The notes: generated by a model not told the origin, from the letters alone. Counted from the stretch's first letter, positions 49,258 to 61,615 are shown. The stretch: 64,000 nucleotides of DNA from Hyalella azteca (GCF_000764305.2 NW_025943737.1:62001-126000), one strand, 5' to 3'. Numbers and translations are program-made.

Positions 49258-50187
49258 TTCGTCGGCTGCTACGCCGACAATGAAGCTGGCAGATGAAAAA
49301 CTCTGTTCTCTGAAGAAGTCGAGAATTTGTGCAGCGATTCCCGCGTCAAAATGTCCCGTTTTTCTTAACCGCCAGTTACGTCTTGGGCAGACAGGCCGCA
49401 GGGCTCAGCGATGGTAGCTTTCATCGATGTTATCGTCACAGCAAATGCGAAATAGCTCAATTGAAACTCCGTGCTTGTAAGCCAAATTTAAAGTGTCTAT
49501 AAACATGGAGGCGCATTTCGAAAACAAATGCTTGAAAGGGGCAGTGTCAAGTGTGTCTTTTTTTTATAAGTCACGTAAAAAATTGTAGGCGAGGCAATAT
49601 AGCGCTCTCCACAGACAAAATTTGTAAGCACCCCGAATTGTTTCTACTAACGTAATAATACGATATTTTTCCTTATTAGTATTAGTTGCAGAGTTAAAAA
49701 GAGAGCACGAGTTTCTAAGTAATGAAAACACTTCATAGAATAGAAGTGTCGGCACTGAAGCAATAGACCCATGGCCTGTTGCCGATTCTTGTACTTTTCG
49801 TGACTTGATTCACAAGGGATCCGGCCTACGAAACCCGATCTTTCCGTAACAGACGATTGATCATGTAGCCTTTTTATACAGAAAACTTTCATCTACACCT
49901 CCACCCAGAAATCATCTATAAGTTTGTAACTTCTCTATATCTGCTATTTTATGGTAACATTCTTTTACATCGGTTGTGAAAAGCCCATAATAAGGATGAA
50001 AATTTTTTTTAACCGTACAAAACCTCATGGAGACAAACTTATCTAACTGTAACCTCGTTGCGCCTTACTTTTTTAACCGTACCCTTGTGGCTATTAACTT
50101 TTGTAACCGCGATCTCTCGGCAACAAGCATTTGTAACTATAACCTTGGCGACGAAATTTAGCTTTGTCGCGTGAGAAACCATTAATG
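49258..50187. other. Flank of the 134-aa gene
   Basis: Minus-strand open stretches are seen (for example SKCASMFIDTLNLAYKHGVS, about 49460-49520) that could be an exon or an old element, but no splice chain or family could be assigned. A short SINE-like TTGCCGATTCTTGTACTTTT occurs near 49779. Confidence 0.35.
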
Positions 50188-50291
50188 AGTTCGAGACTGC
50201 AACAAACTGTGGATGTTCTGCAACGTTAAGAATCGGCGACAGGCCTACGGCCTAATAAACGCTGAAACCGCTATTATTATTATTATTATTA
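50188..50291 (+). mobile_element. SINE 3' end with (ATT)n tail
   Basis: Homologous to 3029-3130: TTCGAGACTGCAACAAACTG, AAGAATCGGCGACAGGCCTA, then GCTGAAACCGCTATTATT tail. The tRNA-like head is missing (5' truncated). Confidence 0.82.
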
Positions 50292-50634
50292 ACACAAAAC
50301 AATAAACTTTTCAAGACTTCAAAGAAGTAATTTTGAATTTAGCAACGCAGGGGAGGCCCAGGGTTTGCTGAAGATCCCTTAGATGTCTCCTGACATCCCC
50401 CCGAGGCAGTTACATCGACCGCGGGAGTGAGCAAGCAGTGTGATACCTTGACTCAAGATTATCATATGACAAGTATGCATTAGTTCTTCGAATACGTGAG
50501 GAAATAATTTAATGCAAGACACTTCAGTTGTCCATTTTATTTACAGTAACTACATTTCCCAATCACATCAACAGCGGGTAAGATGAAGCAGCAGCCCAAG
50601 TACATGATGTCATCATGATAAGTGAGGGTTGCAA

Positions 50635-50640
50635 TTTATT
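50635..50640 (-). terminator. Candidate poly(A) signal of mRpL47
   Basis: Minus-strand AATAAA, about 375 bases after the stop. The 3' UTR would include the whole 31-bp array. Confidence 0.4.
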
Positions 50641-50692
50641 TATGAGAGGGTGAAATGGATTCTTTGAAAGAAAAAATTTAACTTTAAGCAGC

Positions 50693-51015
50693 TAAATGAC
50701 ACGTCACACTCTGTAACGCCAGCTAGATGATACGTCACACTCTGTAACGCCAGCTAGATGACACGTCACGCTCTGTAACGCCAGCTAGATGATACGTCAC
50801 GCTCTGTAACGCCAGCTAGATGACACATCACGCTCTGTAACGCCAGCTAGATGACACGTCAAACTCTGTAACGCCAGCTAGATGAAACGTCACGCTCTTT
50901 AACGTCAGCTAGATGACACGTCACGCTCTGTAACGCCAGCTAGATGACACGTCACGCTCTGTAACGCCAGCTAGATGACACGTCACACTCTGTAACGCCA
51001 GCTAGATGACACATC
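50693..51015. repeat. 31-bp minisatellite reaching into mRpL47 stop codon
   Basis: Ten copies with a 31-bp period, built on CGTCACGCTCTGTAACGCCA GCTAGATGACA. The edge nearest the gene overlaps the last codons and TGA of mRpL47. Confidence 0.96.
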
Positions 51016-54000
51016 ACGCTCTGTTGTTGTCGTGATGGCCAATAGACCGGGGGCTGTCCCGGATCTCTTCGATATCGATGTCTGGGTATCGTTCCTTTAG
51101 CATCTCCACGTCCATGTTCGGGAACTTCTGGAACAGCCGCTGCAGGTACCGTCGTTTCTCACTGCAAGCAAAGCGACGGAATATTGATCTCTTAATACGG
51201 ATAGGTGAGATGATTATGAAAATGTTTCCATTGAGACGAAAAAAAGGTAGAAGCTCATAATCACAATAAGTAATCGTGAGTACTCCAAATAACTTGAGGG
51301 GCTATTTTATCCTACATACAGAATACAGATTACTTAAATTACATTTCAATAACTGATCAAATATTTGTCAGAAAATGTGCAAAATTACACTCACACCACA
51401 AGAGTTTACTTCTCTACAGCATAACCTCATTAATTCACAAACAAAACGCATAAGAATTTGTTACTTTTTCCTGTAAGTTTCCTCTCGTCGAAGTTTTTCC
51501 GAGTAGAGGAGGTTGAGGCGGTCCAGCTCCGGGTGTGGGATGTAGTGGTACTTCTCGTACACGGGGTTCAGTTCTTCAGGCACGTGGCACTCTTGGAAGT
51601 CCCGATACTCAAAACGACCTGTAAGAAAGAGCCAACTTTATGCCAACTCCATGAGATGTTTAACATGAGATGAAGTTATAATTGTTTACTCGGTCTACGA
51701 GAGTCTAAATTTTCAAGGTCAGTTCACTGTCTTCTGTGAAGCCGATTACTCTGCCAAAGAACTCTGCAATCGACTGTCTGAATAGAAGTCTGAAAAAGAC
51801 TCTGCAGAGAAGTCCTCAAAAGGTGGTCTCAGAGAAGTCCTCAAAAGGTGGTCTCAGAGAAGTTTGCAAAAGGCTGTCTGCAGAGAAGACAACAAAAGGC
51901 AGTCTGCAAAGAAGACAACAAAAGGCAGTCTGCAGAGAAGACAACAAAAGGCTGTCTGCAGAGAAAACAGCAAAAGGCTGTCTGTAGAGAAGACAACAAA
52001 AGGCTGTCTGCAGAGAAAACAGCAAAAGGCTGTCTGCAGAGAAGACAACAAAAGGCTGTCTGCAGAGAAAACAGCAAAAGACAAAAGGCTGTCTGCAGAG
52101 AAGACAGCAAAAGACTGTCTGCAGAGAAGACAACAAAAGGCTGTCTGCAGAGAAAACAGCAAAAGGCTGTCTGCAGAGAAGACAGCAAAAGACTGTCGGC
52201 AGAGAAGACAACAAAAGGCTGTCTGCAGAGAAGACAGCAAAAGGCTGTCTGCAGAGAAGACAGCAAAAGACTGTCTGCAGAGAAGACAGCAAAAGACTGT
52301 CTGCAGAGAAGACAGCAAAAGGCTGTCTGCAGGGAAGTCAAATAAGGCTGTCTGCAGAGAAGACAACATAAGGCTGTGTGAAGCAAATAGAGCAAAAGAC
52401 AGTCTGTAGTGAAGTTAGCAAAAAGGGAAGAGAACGAAGCTGTCTGACCTGTTACATGAAAATAATTCCAGAGTTTCAATGTTTACTCTAGATAGGTACC
52501 ACGTTAATTAAAGCACTAATAGAATAGTGCTTTAAGTTATCATTAAGGGAACTCTTGATTGATCAAGAAATTGTACACTTAGAATGAAAGATTTAAAGCT
52601 TGTAGACACCCTGATAGAAAGTTTTAACAAGATGTGTGGCACTCACCGTAAATATCTTTAACTTTGCCCCCAGGTCTGTCTCCTGTCTCTCCCGTCTCCA
52701 GCATCATGTAGGCCTTGTTCCTCTCCTTCACAACTGTCTCTATGTTGCTCATGCTCTCTGCAACCTGGAAACAGCCATCGAATCATTAAATATTTAGTTC
52801 ATTGTTCTCCTATGAGAGATTCTTGCATACTATATCAAGTAGGTATACAAGAACTACTACTCACTAACTTTGCAAGAAAAGTCAGTTTATCGTACTTTCT
52901 TATTGCTGTGAATTGAACAACAGTGGTCTTGCAAAATTAGATTAAGGAATCACTTGTGCACTTTTGGCAGAGGTTCTCCAATTGTAGTACACTTACCAAA
53001 TGTAGTATTGCTTCCTAAATGATGTACAAACGTTTTCCGTGGCATGAACTTTTTAGTTAGGGCCTTTTATACTTAATTCAATGACTTACAACCCATTACA
53101 ATATAATCTGGTAATAATTTGCAACAGTTGTTAATTGCCTCTCACCTGGGCCGAGCAGCTCACCATTAAATTAGAGTATCAAATACATGAGCAATATACT
53201 AATGAGTGGTGCAATGAGTAAAATAACATCTACTGATGTCAGATATAGGCAGATGATGCATGGCATTAGTGATACATTAAATGAACAATTGATATGTTAC
53301 GTGTAGTACACTGCTATATGGCAAGCGCCTGGCTTAGCATGATGACTATACAGAACCTTCAAATGGTGTGTGATCACAGAAAGATTGAGAACCCGGTACT
53401 AGGATCCTAAACCAGGTCACTTTGGTTAAGACCAACAAAACAAATGGTCTCAAAAATATTTTTGATACATTTTTACACCGATACCTATAGAGCCCCAACA
53501 TCTGCCCCTTGAATGCACTCAGTTTCAATGTAGTTTACACCTCTTGAAATTATCAATATTACAAAGTGCTTAATGAATTAGTGTTGCTATAATAATCACA
53601 TTAAAAAATAGATGTTAAAATAATTGCAGGAGACAAGTCATGGGTCTACCTTGTCCAATCTCTCAGGATTGGGGAAGAGATGATGCTCTTGCTTGCAGGC
53701 ATACTCCAGAGCCAGAAGCATATTTTGTTCTTTCAGCAGCACGTACCTGATCATAGGGTATGGAGATATAAACTTTATAGAATATTTTTGAGTCATCAAG
53801 TGAAGCGCAGTCAATGAATTTGATTTAAAACTGCCAGCTCAAGCTAAAGCTAATCCTTGATCACAATTTTTTAACAAAAGTAGACCAATGAAATTCAAGT
53901 ATTCAGCTGCAAATTCAATCAAAAGATTGCAAATCATTTTGCCAAGGCACTGCTCCATTTAATAAGTTGAATTATGTGAGTGAATTGTTTTGAATTGAAT

Positions 54001-55698
54001 AAATTGAATTATGTGAGTGAATTGATTTGAATTGAATAAGTTGAATTATGTGAGTGAATTGTTTTGAATTGAATAAATTGAATTATGTGAGTGAATTGAT
54101 TTGAATTGGATAAGTTGAATTATGTGAGTGAATTGTAATACCTACAACTGTGAACCTAATTAAGTGGCAATTTTTTTTTTTTTTTTGGATCGAAAACCAT
54201 TGGCTGTAAAAAATATATAGTGCAAGTATATATAGAATAGATTGAATTTAAAAATCAAATGAAAAAAATTACAAGTTTTTCATACATGCTCTTTCAATTC
54301 TATTCATTAACACATTGGCTACAATTGCTTCATCTTTAAATATTATTTCATTTTTTGTACTGTTTTTAAACAGGGTTGCCAGACGGTCATATTTTCCGGA
54401 CAAATTCTGTGATTTAGTTTCCCTCAATTGCGTTGGCCAGCTAAAATTTATGATAGGGGTACTTCCTAATTAAATTTTAAATACTGCAAAAAGAAAATGA
54501 ATGAAATTTTTAAAGTGGAACCTACAAATAAACTAGTATATTTTGAGCTATCGGCCTTTTTGGCCTTTTTTGTTCTCGGATTTGGCCAATTTTAGGCAAC
54601 CTGAATTATGTACCACTACGTCCTGGAGAAATACATTTCGCGGTGTGCATATGTACCACTTCGTCATCAACGTGTTAAGTCTTGAAACCATTCTAAATGT
54701 TTTAAAACCAACAAGTGACATGCACATGGCTTGACTCACCATAGTTTATGTAGATCCTCATTGCTCTTGATTCGGAGCTCTCCAACTCTCCAAGCACGCC
54801 CGACTTTAATTTCTCGCTTGCCCCAATTTTCGGGCTGGTCAAAAAATTCTTCCATGCCACATGCTACTGAAGAGCTGTGAAAACTTGCCCTGGGAAATAA
54901 CTCAAGAAATAAGATGAGCCAGAACAGAATTTATAAGCAATGTGGGAATTATTGGATATAATGTTTAGAACTTTGATGCTGCATTAGCATTTAATATATA
55001 TAATATCCATTATAAAAGAGCACCCAGCACATATACCGGTATTGTGCTACAAATAACACAAAGAGTGCATTTTTAAATGCACTCTAGTACCTATTACTGA
55101 AATAACAAAATTTCAAGCAAATGCTTGGCTGGCTTTTTCATTGGTTATCTTGATTACAATAATTTTTATTCAAAAGAAAAATCTATGAAACATAACACAA
55201 TCTTCTGAGAAAAGAATTCAATCAATCTACATAGATTAACCAGAAACAAACAGACTCAAGCTCATAATTAATGTAAAATTCTTAAAGGAGAACACCCATC
55301 ATATACCTAGGTACAGTATATAATATTCACTCTAGCCAAGAGCTTCAATGATGCAGTAAACAAAATTGATACCTGAATATAACCTCCAACAAATCCGTAA
55401 TATTAGAATTTATGAAAGATTACAGGAATTGATAGCTTCAAGTTTCAGTGCAATGAATAAATTATAGGTAACTAAAAAACCTGCATACATTTAAAAAAGT
55501 GAATAATTTTAGGAACTGTAGAGTGGAAAAATTCACCACATTAAGCAATAAAAAAGTTTCTTACCTGCTGTTACAAATATATTGAATACACATCTTTGGA
55601 GTCTTTCTTGTTACTCTCATGCTTGAAGCATGGGAACCATGTCTCAGAAAACATTGTTTTATTAAGTGAAGAGATGTGAAATAATTTTTACCAGCCAT
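51014..55698 (-). CDS. mRpL47: Mitochondrial ribosomal protein L47 (uL29m)
   Basis: Six exons: 55698-55565, 54889-54740, 53746-53650, 52764-52647, 51618-51465 and 51161-51014, all GT-AG with matching phases, 266 aa (human L47 is about 250). The first exon encodes a basic, Ser-rich, acid-poor leader suited to mitochondrial import. Family signatures follow: [76 protein letters not shown], then [20 protein letters not shown]. It is a nuclear-encoded large-subunit component of the mitoribosome, placed near the exit tunnel as the uL29 homologue. The last exon ends IGHHDNNRA inside the edge of a 31-bp tandem array, so the extreme C-terminus may be recently acquired. If intron 5 is retained, a TAA follows two codons after YRK. 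Confidence 0.94.
51735..52425. repeat. 26-bp minisatellite in mRpL47 intron
   Basis: About 20 copies of a 26-bp unit (GGCTGTCTGCAGAGAAGACA ACAAAA) with A/G variants, preceded by a related but diverged block (AAGTCCTCAAAAGGTGGTCT). All three plus frames stay open, giving long Lys/Gln/Arg-rich shadow frames that are not genes. Confidence 0.96.
53955..54135. repeat. 37-bp AT-rich repeat in mRpL47 intron
   Basis: Four copies of TGAATTATGTGAGTGAATTG plus TTTTGAATTGAATAAAT. Confidence 0.92.
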
Positions 55699-56942
55699 CA
55701 CAAAATCAAAAACAAATAAAGGTTGCAAGTGGCTTTTTCTGCACCTGAAATGAAGTGTAGCTTGAAAGCATGAGAACGTAGATCCTTCAAATTATTTGAG
55801 TAGGTACCGTATGTATAATTGTACCTATATAAATAAACAAATACAATAATTTCAACTTAACACGAGTGTGTCTTCTTAGGACTACAATATGTTCTGTATT
55901 TAATAACACTTGAGCTAATTCTCAAGGGCAAATGAACAGAAGTGTATTCTACTGGAATTTAAAGTGGTACAAAATCCAATTCAAAGATGCCTAATCCAAC
56001 AAAACCTAGTCAAACGGAGTAGAATAATCACTAAATGAATTACATAATGTTAGGTTCCATTTCACTTAAAATAATCAAAAAGTTAGTTATGATCTAAGCT
56101 CATATTGTGAAGTTCTCACTGAGGTTATTGAATTATCATTACCTATATATTCCCTTTAAAACTCATAATACCTATATACTTTTCATTCAGACTATCTTAA
56201 AGAGTGCAGAGAAAATATGAGCTTTAGTAATTGATTACTTTGATGAAGTATAGACAAAACCAAGCCATTATTGCAATGAAGTCTGGCCATATGTAGCGAA
56301 ATGCATACAGCAATCCCTTGATTAACGCAGTTAATAAATTCTCAAGTTTTACCGTGTTAAGCAAAACTGCGCTAATCGAACTTATATGGGAATATATATG
56401 AGAGAATATATGGGAATATATATATATAACTTATATGGGAATATATGGGAATAATTTAATGAATCCTCAAAAATAGCAAAGTTACATAATAATTTTTTTT
56501 CCACTAAAATTCATCACATTTTTTTTCTAAATAATAGGGAAAATAAATAAAAGAAATGCGAATGAATTAACATTTATTTTTTACTGAAAAACGAATCCAA
56601 TTTCAATTGCACAGTAGTATTAGATTTCTTTCTCTCCTGCATAATTGTGCAATAGCAATTCACTTGCCTATCCAGGCCATTCGAGTTATGAATGAGACAA
56701 GGCGCGGTTAAACCAACACTGTAGTCAGCACAAGTGCCTATGGAACGGGACCTTATATAAAGAATTATTGGCTGAAATTCATAAAGTAAAGTTAATCAAA
56801 ACCGCGGTATTCAAAACCGTGCTAATCAAGATGTTGCTGTACATAGAATTTGACATGAATACAGTTAGAGATACCTATCACATTTAGAAAAATAAATATA
56901 GATTCTTTTTTATCCCATAGTAACTCATTCTTACTAATGTCA
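55699..56942. other. Upstream flank of mRpL47, nothing recognised
   Basis: AT-rich sequence with a short AATATATGGGAATATATA-type repeat at 56385-56455. No further exon or clear promoter element. Confidence 0.4.
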
Positions 56943-57952
56943 AATGGGGCAATGAGGGAGGATTTTTTTTTGTAGAAAACTTCTTACCATGAAACATTCC
57001 ATAAACAAGTTTGGGCTCATTTTAAGTCTTTGTGAGGGCTATCATATGGCATCTCTGAAAAAATTACATATGCCATTCATAAGGTGGCAGATGAAAGAAA
57101 AACATCCCAAATTACCCATGGCAATGGGATAATCTGAGACACTTGAAATACCGTAACTGAATTTTAAAATGTTTGAAGCATGCAGAGTGTAGTACTCACC
57201 CATTGCTAACAGTACTACAAAGTTCTCCTCTTAATTTGTTTGATGTTGTAGATGCAGAATAAATGATGCTTTCTGTGATTTGTACTTGTTATTACTTTAT
57301 TTATATATTACCATATTCATTTTTCATTAACAAAACCTATTTTTCCATTCTATACTCAACACTTTATATATTTAGATATTATAGTGAAACCATCATATTT
57401 TTTGGAGAAATGAATCATAGTTTAGTTTAATTACTTTTCATTCTATGTTGCTTGGCACACAATTCTGTCTATGACATTCTATGCACAATTTTGTGATAAC
57501 CAGTGATGCATTAATTTTATGTTAAGTGCAATTTTTTTGCTGGGAGAAGTAAATTTGATCAAAATTCTTTGCCGTTGGCCAATTTTTTTTTTTTGTCAAC
57601 CAGGGCCTTTGCTAACCAAGGTTTTACTGTGAAAGCAATTTTAGGGGTGTCCCATAATACCCCGTCTTGCGGTAATGGCCATCATTTTGTTTCAGATTGA
57701 GGTGCACAAACTCCACCAATAAAATTTTGAAGCCAACACCTGTCTGCACATTTTTTTTAACACAAATTTTTAATACTGCAAATATATTTTTTTTAATTAC
57801 AGACCTTAGCAGAAGTACTTTTTCAAGTAGAATTTTTTAACATTTTTCTCATGGAATTTGTAGAGCTAGTAGATGTATCATTTCTCAACTTCCTTTATGC
57901 TACATTGATAAGAAAAATTTTGAATTTTATGACACTACTTTTAGTTTTGCAA
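56943..57952. mobile_element. Degraded copy of the GTCAACCGGGG element (copy A)
   Basis: Shares in the same order with 57953-59701: ACTTCTTACCATGAAACATT, AACAAGTTTGGGCTC, TTTGAAGCATGCAGAGTGTA, TTTTTTGGAGAAATGAATCA and GGTGTCCCATAATACCCCGT. Clear left TIR not preserved. No transposase frame. Confidence 0.7.
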
Positions 57953-58360
57953 TACTGTCAACCGGGGCTACTTGGGACAGTTTTGAGCGTTTTTTTGTTA
58001 ATAACTGTTAATAACTTCTTACAATGAAACATTTCATAAACAAGTTTAGGCTCATTTTATAGCTCTTGGTGAGGGCTATCAAATGGCATCATCAAAAAAA
58101 TTCCATATGCTATTCCTAAGGTGCCAGAAGCAAAAAAAAGAGTGTCTCAAGTAGCCCCATCGAAGGGGCGGCTACTCGGGACACTTGCAATAAAACTTCA
58201 TTTTAAAATATTTGAAGCATGCAGAGTGTACTCATCCATTACTAACAGTACTCTGAAGTCCTCCTCTTTCATTGTAGATGATGTAGAGGTAGAATAAATG
58301 ACATTTTCAGTGATTTTTACTTGTTTTTCCTTTATTGATGATATTACCATAAACATTAAT

Positions 58361-58545
58361 TACTGTCAACTGGGGTGACTTCGGCCGCATTTTCGATTTT
58401 GTTTTGCAAACAAAAACGGGGTCGTAAATGCCGGGGTCATAAACTAAGTCATAAATGCTGGAGTGACTTTGCCATCGTTTATGACCCCGCTTTTGTTTGC
58501 AAAACAAAATAAAAAACGTGGCCGAAGTCACCCCAGTTGACGGTA
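58361..58545. mobile_element. 185-bp foldback element
   Basis: Begins TACTGTCAACTGGGGTGACT and ends in its reverse complement AGTCACCCCAGTTGACGGTA. Long arms extend through CTTCGGCCGC and TTTTGTTTTGCAAACAAAA, so most of the element can form one hairpin. Confidence 0.9.
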
Positions 58546-58750
58546 CCTACCATATTATTGATGTGATATTACTGTATTATTGATGTGATATTACTGTATC
58601 CATGAACATGCCATTGAGCATTTACAACAATCTTGTCCACTGCAAGCTTCATATCAGCAGCCTTATAGTTATAGCATTTTTTCCGTATCTGTAAGCTCAC
58701 AGGACAGCTTGTAATTTCACACCATTTTAATTGGGTTGAGTGAATTTACT

Positions 58751-58885
58751 ATAAAAAAATATAACTCAATGTACTCACTGCAGTGAGTGACATAGAGCGC
58801 ATTTTCTGATCGACGAAAACTTGAGGTCACAGACGAATGGACAGAGGGACGGACAGACAGTCAGACGGACATGGCAAGCACAATA
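58751..58885 (+). mobile_element. Dispersed short element rich in GACGGACA, copy 2
   Basis: Same order of motifs as 8022-8187 (AATATAACTCA, CACTGCAGTGA, GCGCATTTTCT, GACGGACATGGC, AGCACAATAG) but lacks the 3' inverted half. Confidence 0.8.
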
Positions 58886-59701
58886 GAAGCACAACAGTGC
58901 TCGTTTATGCGCCATGTGCTCGTTTATGCGCCATTTTAATTGGGTTAAGTGAATTTACTATAAAAAAAAATTATGAAAAACATACCTGAAACAGACAGGA
59001 ATGTTTTAGTGACAACCATCATATATTTTGGAGAAATAAATCGTAGTTTAGGTCAATTACTTTTCGTTCTATGATGCCCAGTGCACAAATATATACCTAT
59101 GTAGCATTCTATGTACAATTTTGTGACGACCGATGATGCACCAATTTTTCGATAAGTGAACTTTTTTTCATCGAGCGAGGTAAATGTAATCAATATTCTT
59201 TGTTTTTAATCCATTTTTTTCTTAACTGGAGCCTTTGCTTACTGAGGTTCTACTGTAAATGCGTTTTTGGGGGTGTCCCAAATAGCCCCAGGGGGGGGGG
59301 TGTCCCGAGAAGCCCTGCCGTGCGGAAATGGCCACCATTTTTTTTTTGGAATGAGATAGGACAATTCCATCAATCACCTTTTCAAGCCAACAACTGGGTG
59401 CATCTTTTATGTAAGTAAAATTTTTTAATATGGCAAATATTTTTTTGGCTACAGACCTTAGCAGAAGTAACTTTTCAAAATAGCATTTTTCAACATTTTT
59501 TCAGGAATTTTTCAAAGCTAGTAAATGTAGTATTTTTTGACTTCCTTTATACTAAATAGAAAGGAAAAATGTTGACGTTTACGCCACTATATTTAGTTTT
59601 TGCAATATTACAATTAGTTTTGCTACTATAACAGTTTTACCCCGTGTCGGAGGACTGTCCTGAGTAGCCCCGCCCGTCCCGAGTAGCCCCGGTTGACGGT
59701 A

Positions 59702-59984
59702 TTTCAATTAGCTTTGCTCCTATAACATTTAAACAACATGACGGAGGACTGTCTCTATTTACCCTGCCAGTACCTTATTACCCCCCCCCGTGACAGCACT
59801 ACACACACAGACAGCCAAAGATGATAAATACTGTCACTTGCTCAGCATTTAATTGCCTCCTGTAATAGCCTACTTGCACATGGGGGCCTTGAGTCACAGC
59901 TGTAGCGGTCTTGTTCAGGATTTTGAATTCATGTAATAAAATATTTAGAAATTTAGAATTAGATTGAAATTGTAGGAGTAACAT
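59702..59984. other. Spacer, nothing recognised
   Basis: Contains a poly-C run near 59780. Confidence 0.4.
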
Positions 59985-60960
59985 TTCTTCTTCTTCTTCA
60001 GATCCGTTTTTATGAGGACTCGGTTGTTCACCACCCGCCTCACGTCTGGATGGTCAGCAATGGCCAGACTGGAGCGGCCTTGGATAAAAGGCCAGATTAG
60101 ACTTTGAAAACTTTGAGGTTGTTTTGTTAGTTCAACTAGCTACTTCAAATTAGATTAGTAATTCGAGCAATGTTAGTCACCCTTGCCCATCAGGAGGACC
60201 TACCTAGACAGGGAGCATGGGCCAGATGGTCCGGCCTGGGCTGAGGAGGGCACACTTTAGCTGAGAAAACTGCTACCGTATGCTACTTGACAACTACCAT
60301 CAGGGTCGTACTTCAAAGGGGGCTTTCTGTCTGGGCGATTTGTTTAAGACTCCTAGGAGGATCCTGTACATAATCACATTTACAATAATACATGTGGGAT
60401 AGAATCCTTCCAAGAGCATGGCACTTGAGGTGGCATCAAAGGATGGTTGAGGACCTCTAAGTTAGTGGTTAGGCAAAGTCTACAGGTCTCTCAGGCAACC
60501 TGTGCTGAGAAGGTTCTTAGAGAAGGCTTCAACTATCATGAATTGAATCTGTGGGGTAAAGTCACCACCACCGCACAAGTTTTTAACCGTTATTGGGACT
60601 CCGAGCCCATGCAGTGTTATTTGTAGCTCAGTCCGTGCAATTGCAAAAAGTGGACACTGTAACAAGTAGTGAACAATTGAGTCTATACTTCCACATTGGC
60701 ATAGGCTAGTCTCTGCTAGTCTGAAATGGTGCAAGTGTTCTTTCACACCAACGTGCCCAATCCGTAGTGGGGCTAACGCTGTTTCCAAGTTTCTATGGCG
60801 ACATGATGTCCATGGCCAGTACCTATCTTACATGGCTCTTTACTGACATTAAGTGTCTTCCCTTAGGAGGTTTCTACTTCTTGGAGCCAGTTACTCTCCC
60901 AGACCTTAAAGTGATAACTTGACTTCTCTTACCATGTCTTCCCTGCCCAACAATGGATCT
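59985..60960 (-). mobile_element. 5'-truncated non-LTR retrotransposon (LINE)
   Basis: On the minus strand an open frame (60788-60480) reads LETALAPLRIGHVGVKEHLH, HFRLAETSLCQCGS and SIVHYLLQCPLF. This R-x-G-H ... C-x-C ... H-Y-L-L-x-C-P pattern is found near the C-terminus of many LINE ORF2 proteins. About 480 bases of non-coding 3' sequence follow, ending in an (AAG)n tail at about 59988-60000 (CTTCTTCTTCTT on plus). Reverse transcriptase is absent. Confidence 0.75.
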
Positions 60961-61466
60961 GATGTGACATCCTCCTGACCGTGCCAAGAGTAAGATTTTC
61001 TTTATTTATGAACATCACCTCGATGAATACAACAGCCGTAGTTAACATAATTCCAACTTTTAGTATTTAGATTCATTTCACTGGAACCTCTTATTAGAGT
61101 AAGTACCAAGTGTTGCTACTGTAATCGCAAAGTAATTACTCTGTTAAATAGATGAACTGATTTATAATGATAATATTTTTCTATGTACCGTACTTATATT
61201 CGTGTACACGAGATTATCTGTTATTCATACAGGGTTCTATACTGAGACCAAAAAGTGTCTTTATTTATCCCCAAATCAACGTGAGATGCTTTACAGCCAT
61301 AAGTGAAACTAGTTGAGTAGTTAATACTTGAATATTTATTTTCTTCTTTCTTTGTGTTCCCTCTAATAGGAGTCATGGAAACTGGTCCATTTATTCCTTG
61401 TAATTACTGGGTTTTGATTTTAGTTGATGCCAAGCATTGAAGTCAACAATGTGACAAATACCGTAT
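60961..61466. other. Intergenic, nothing recognised
   Basis: Unstructured. Confidence 0.4.
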
Positions 61467-61615
61467 AAAACAATATAACTCAGTACTCACTGCAGAGTGA
61501 CAGAAAGCGCATTTTCTCGTCAACAAAAACTTGAGGTCATGGACAGACGGACAGACGGACATGGCGAGCACAATAGTGCATTTTTTCCATAAATGAGAAA
61601 ATACGCTAAAAATGT
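61467..61615 (+). mobile_element. Dispersed short element rich in GACGGACA, copy 3
   Basis: Near-complete copy ending GTGCATTTTTTCCATAAATG and GAGAAAATACGC, the inverted partner of its GCGCATTTTCTC. Confidence 0.82.

Larger units (their letters stand above)
57953..59701. mobile_element. TIR element with ends TACYGTCAACCGGGGCTAC (copy B)
   Basis: Left end TACTGTCAACCGGGGCTACT and right end GTAGCCCCGGTTGACGGTA are inverted repeats. The body is homologous to copy A and carries two younger insertions: a 185-bp foldback (58361-58545) and a GACGGACA-type element (58751-58885). Non-coding. Confidence 0.78.

Noticed and set aside
51816..52479. Five overlapping open frames of 140-210 codons
   Set aside because: All translate the 26-bp minisatellite within an mRpL47 intron; Lys/Gln-rich or Cys/Leu-rich artefacts.
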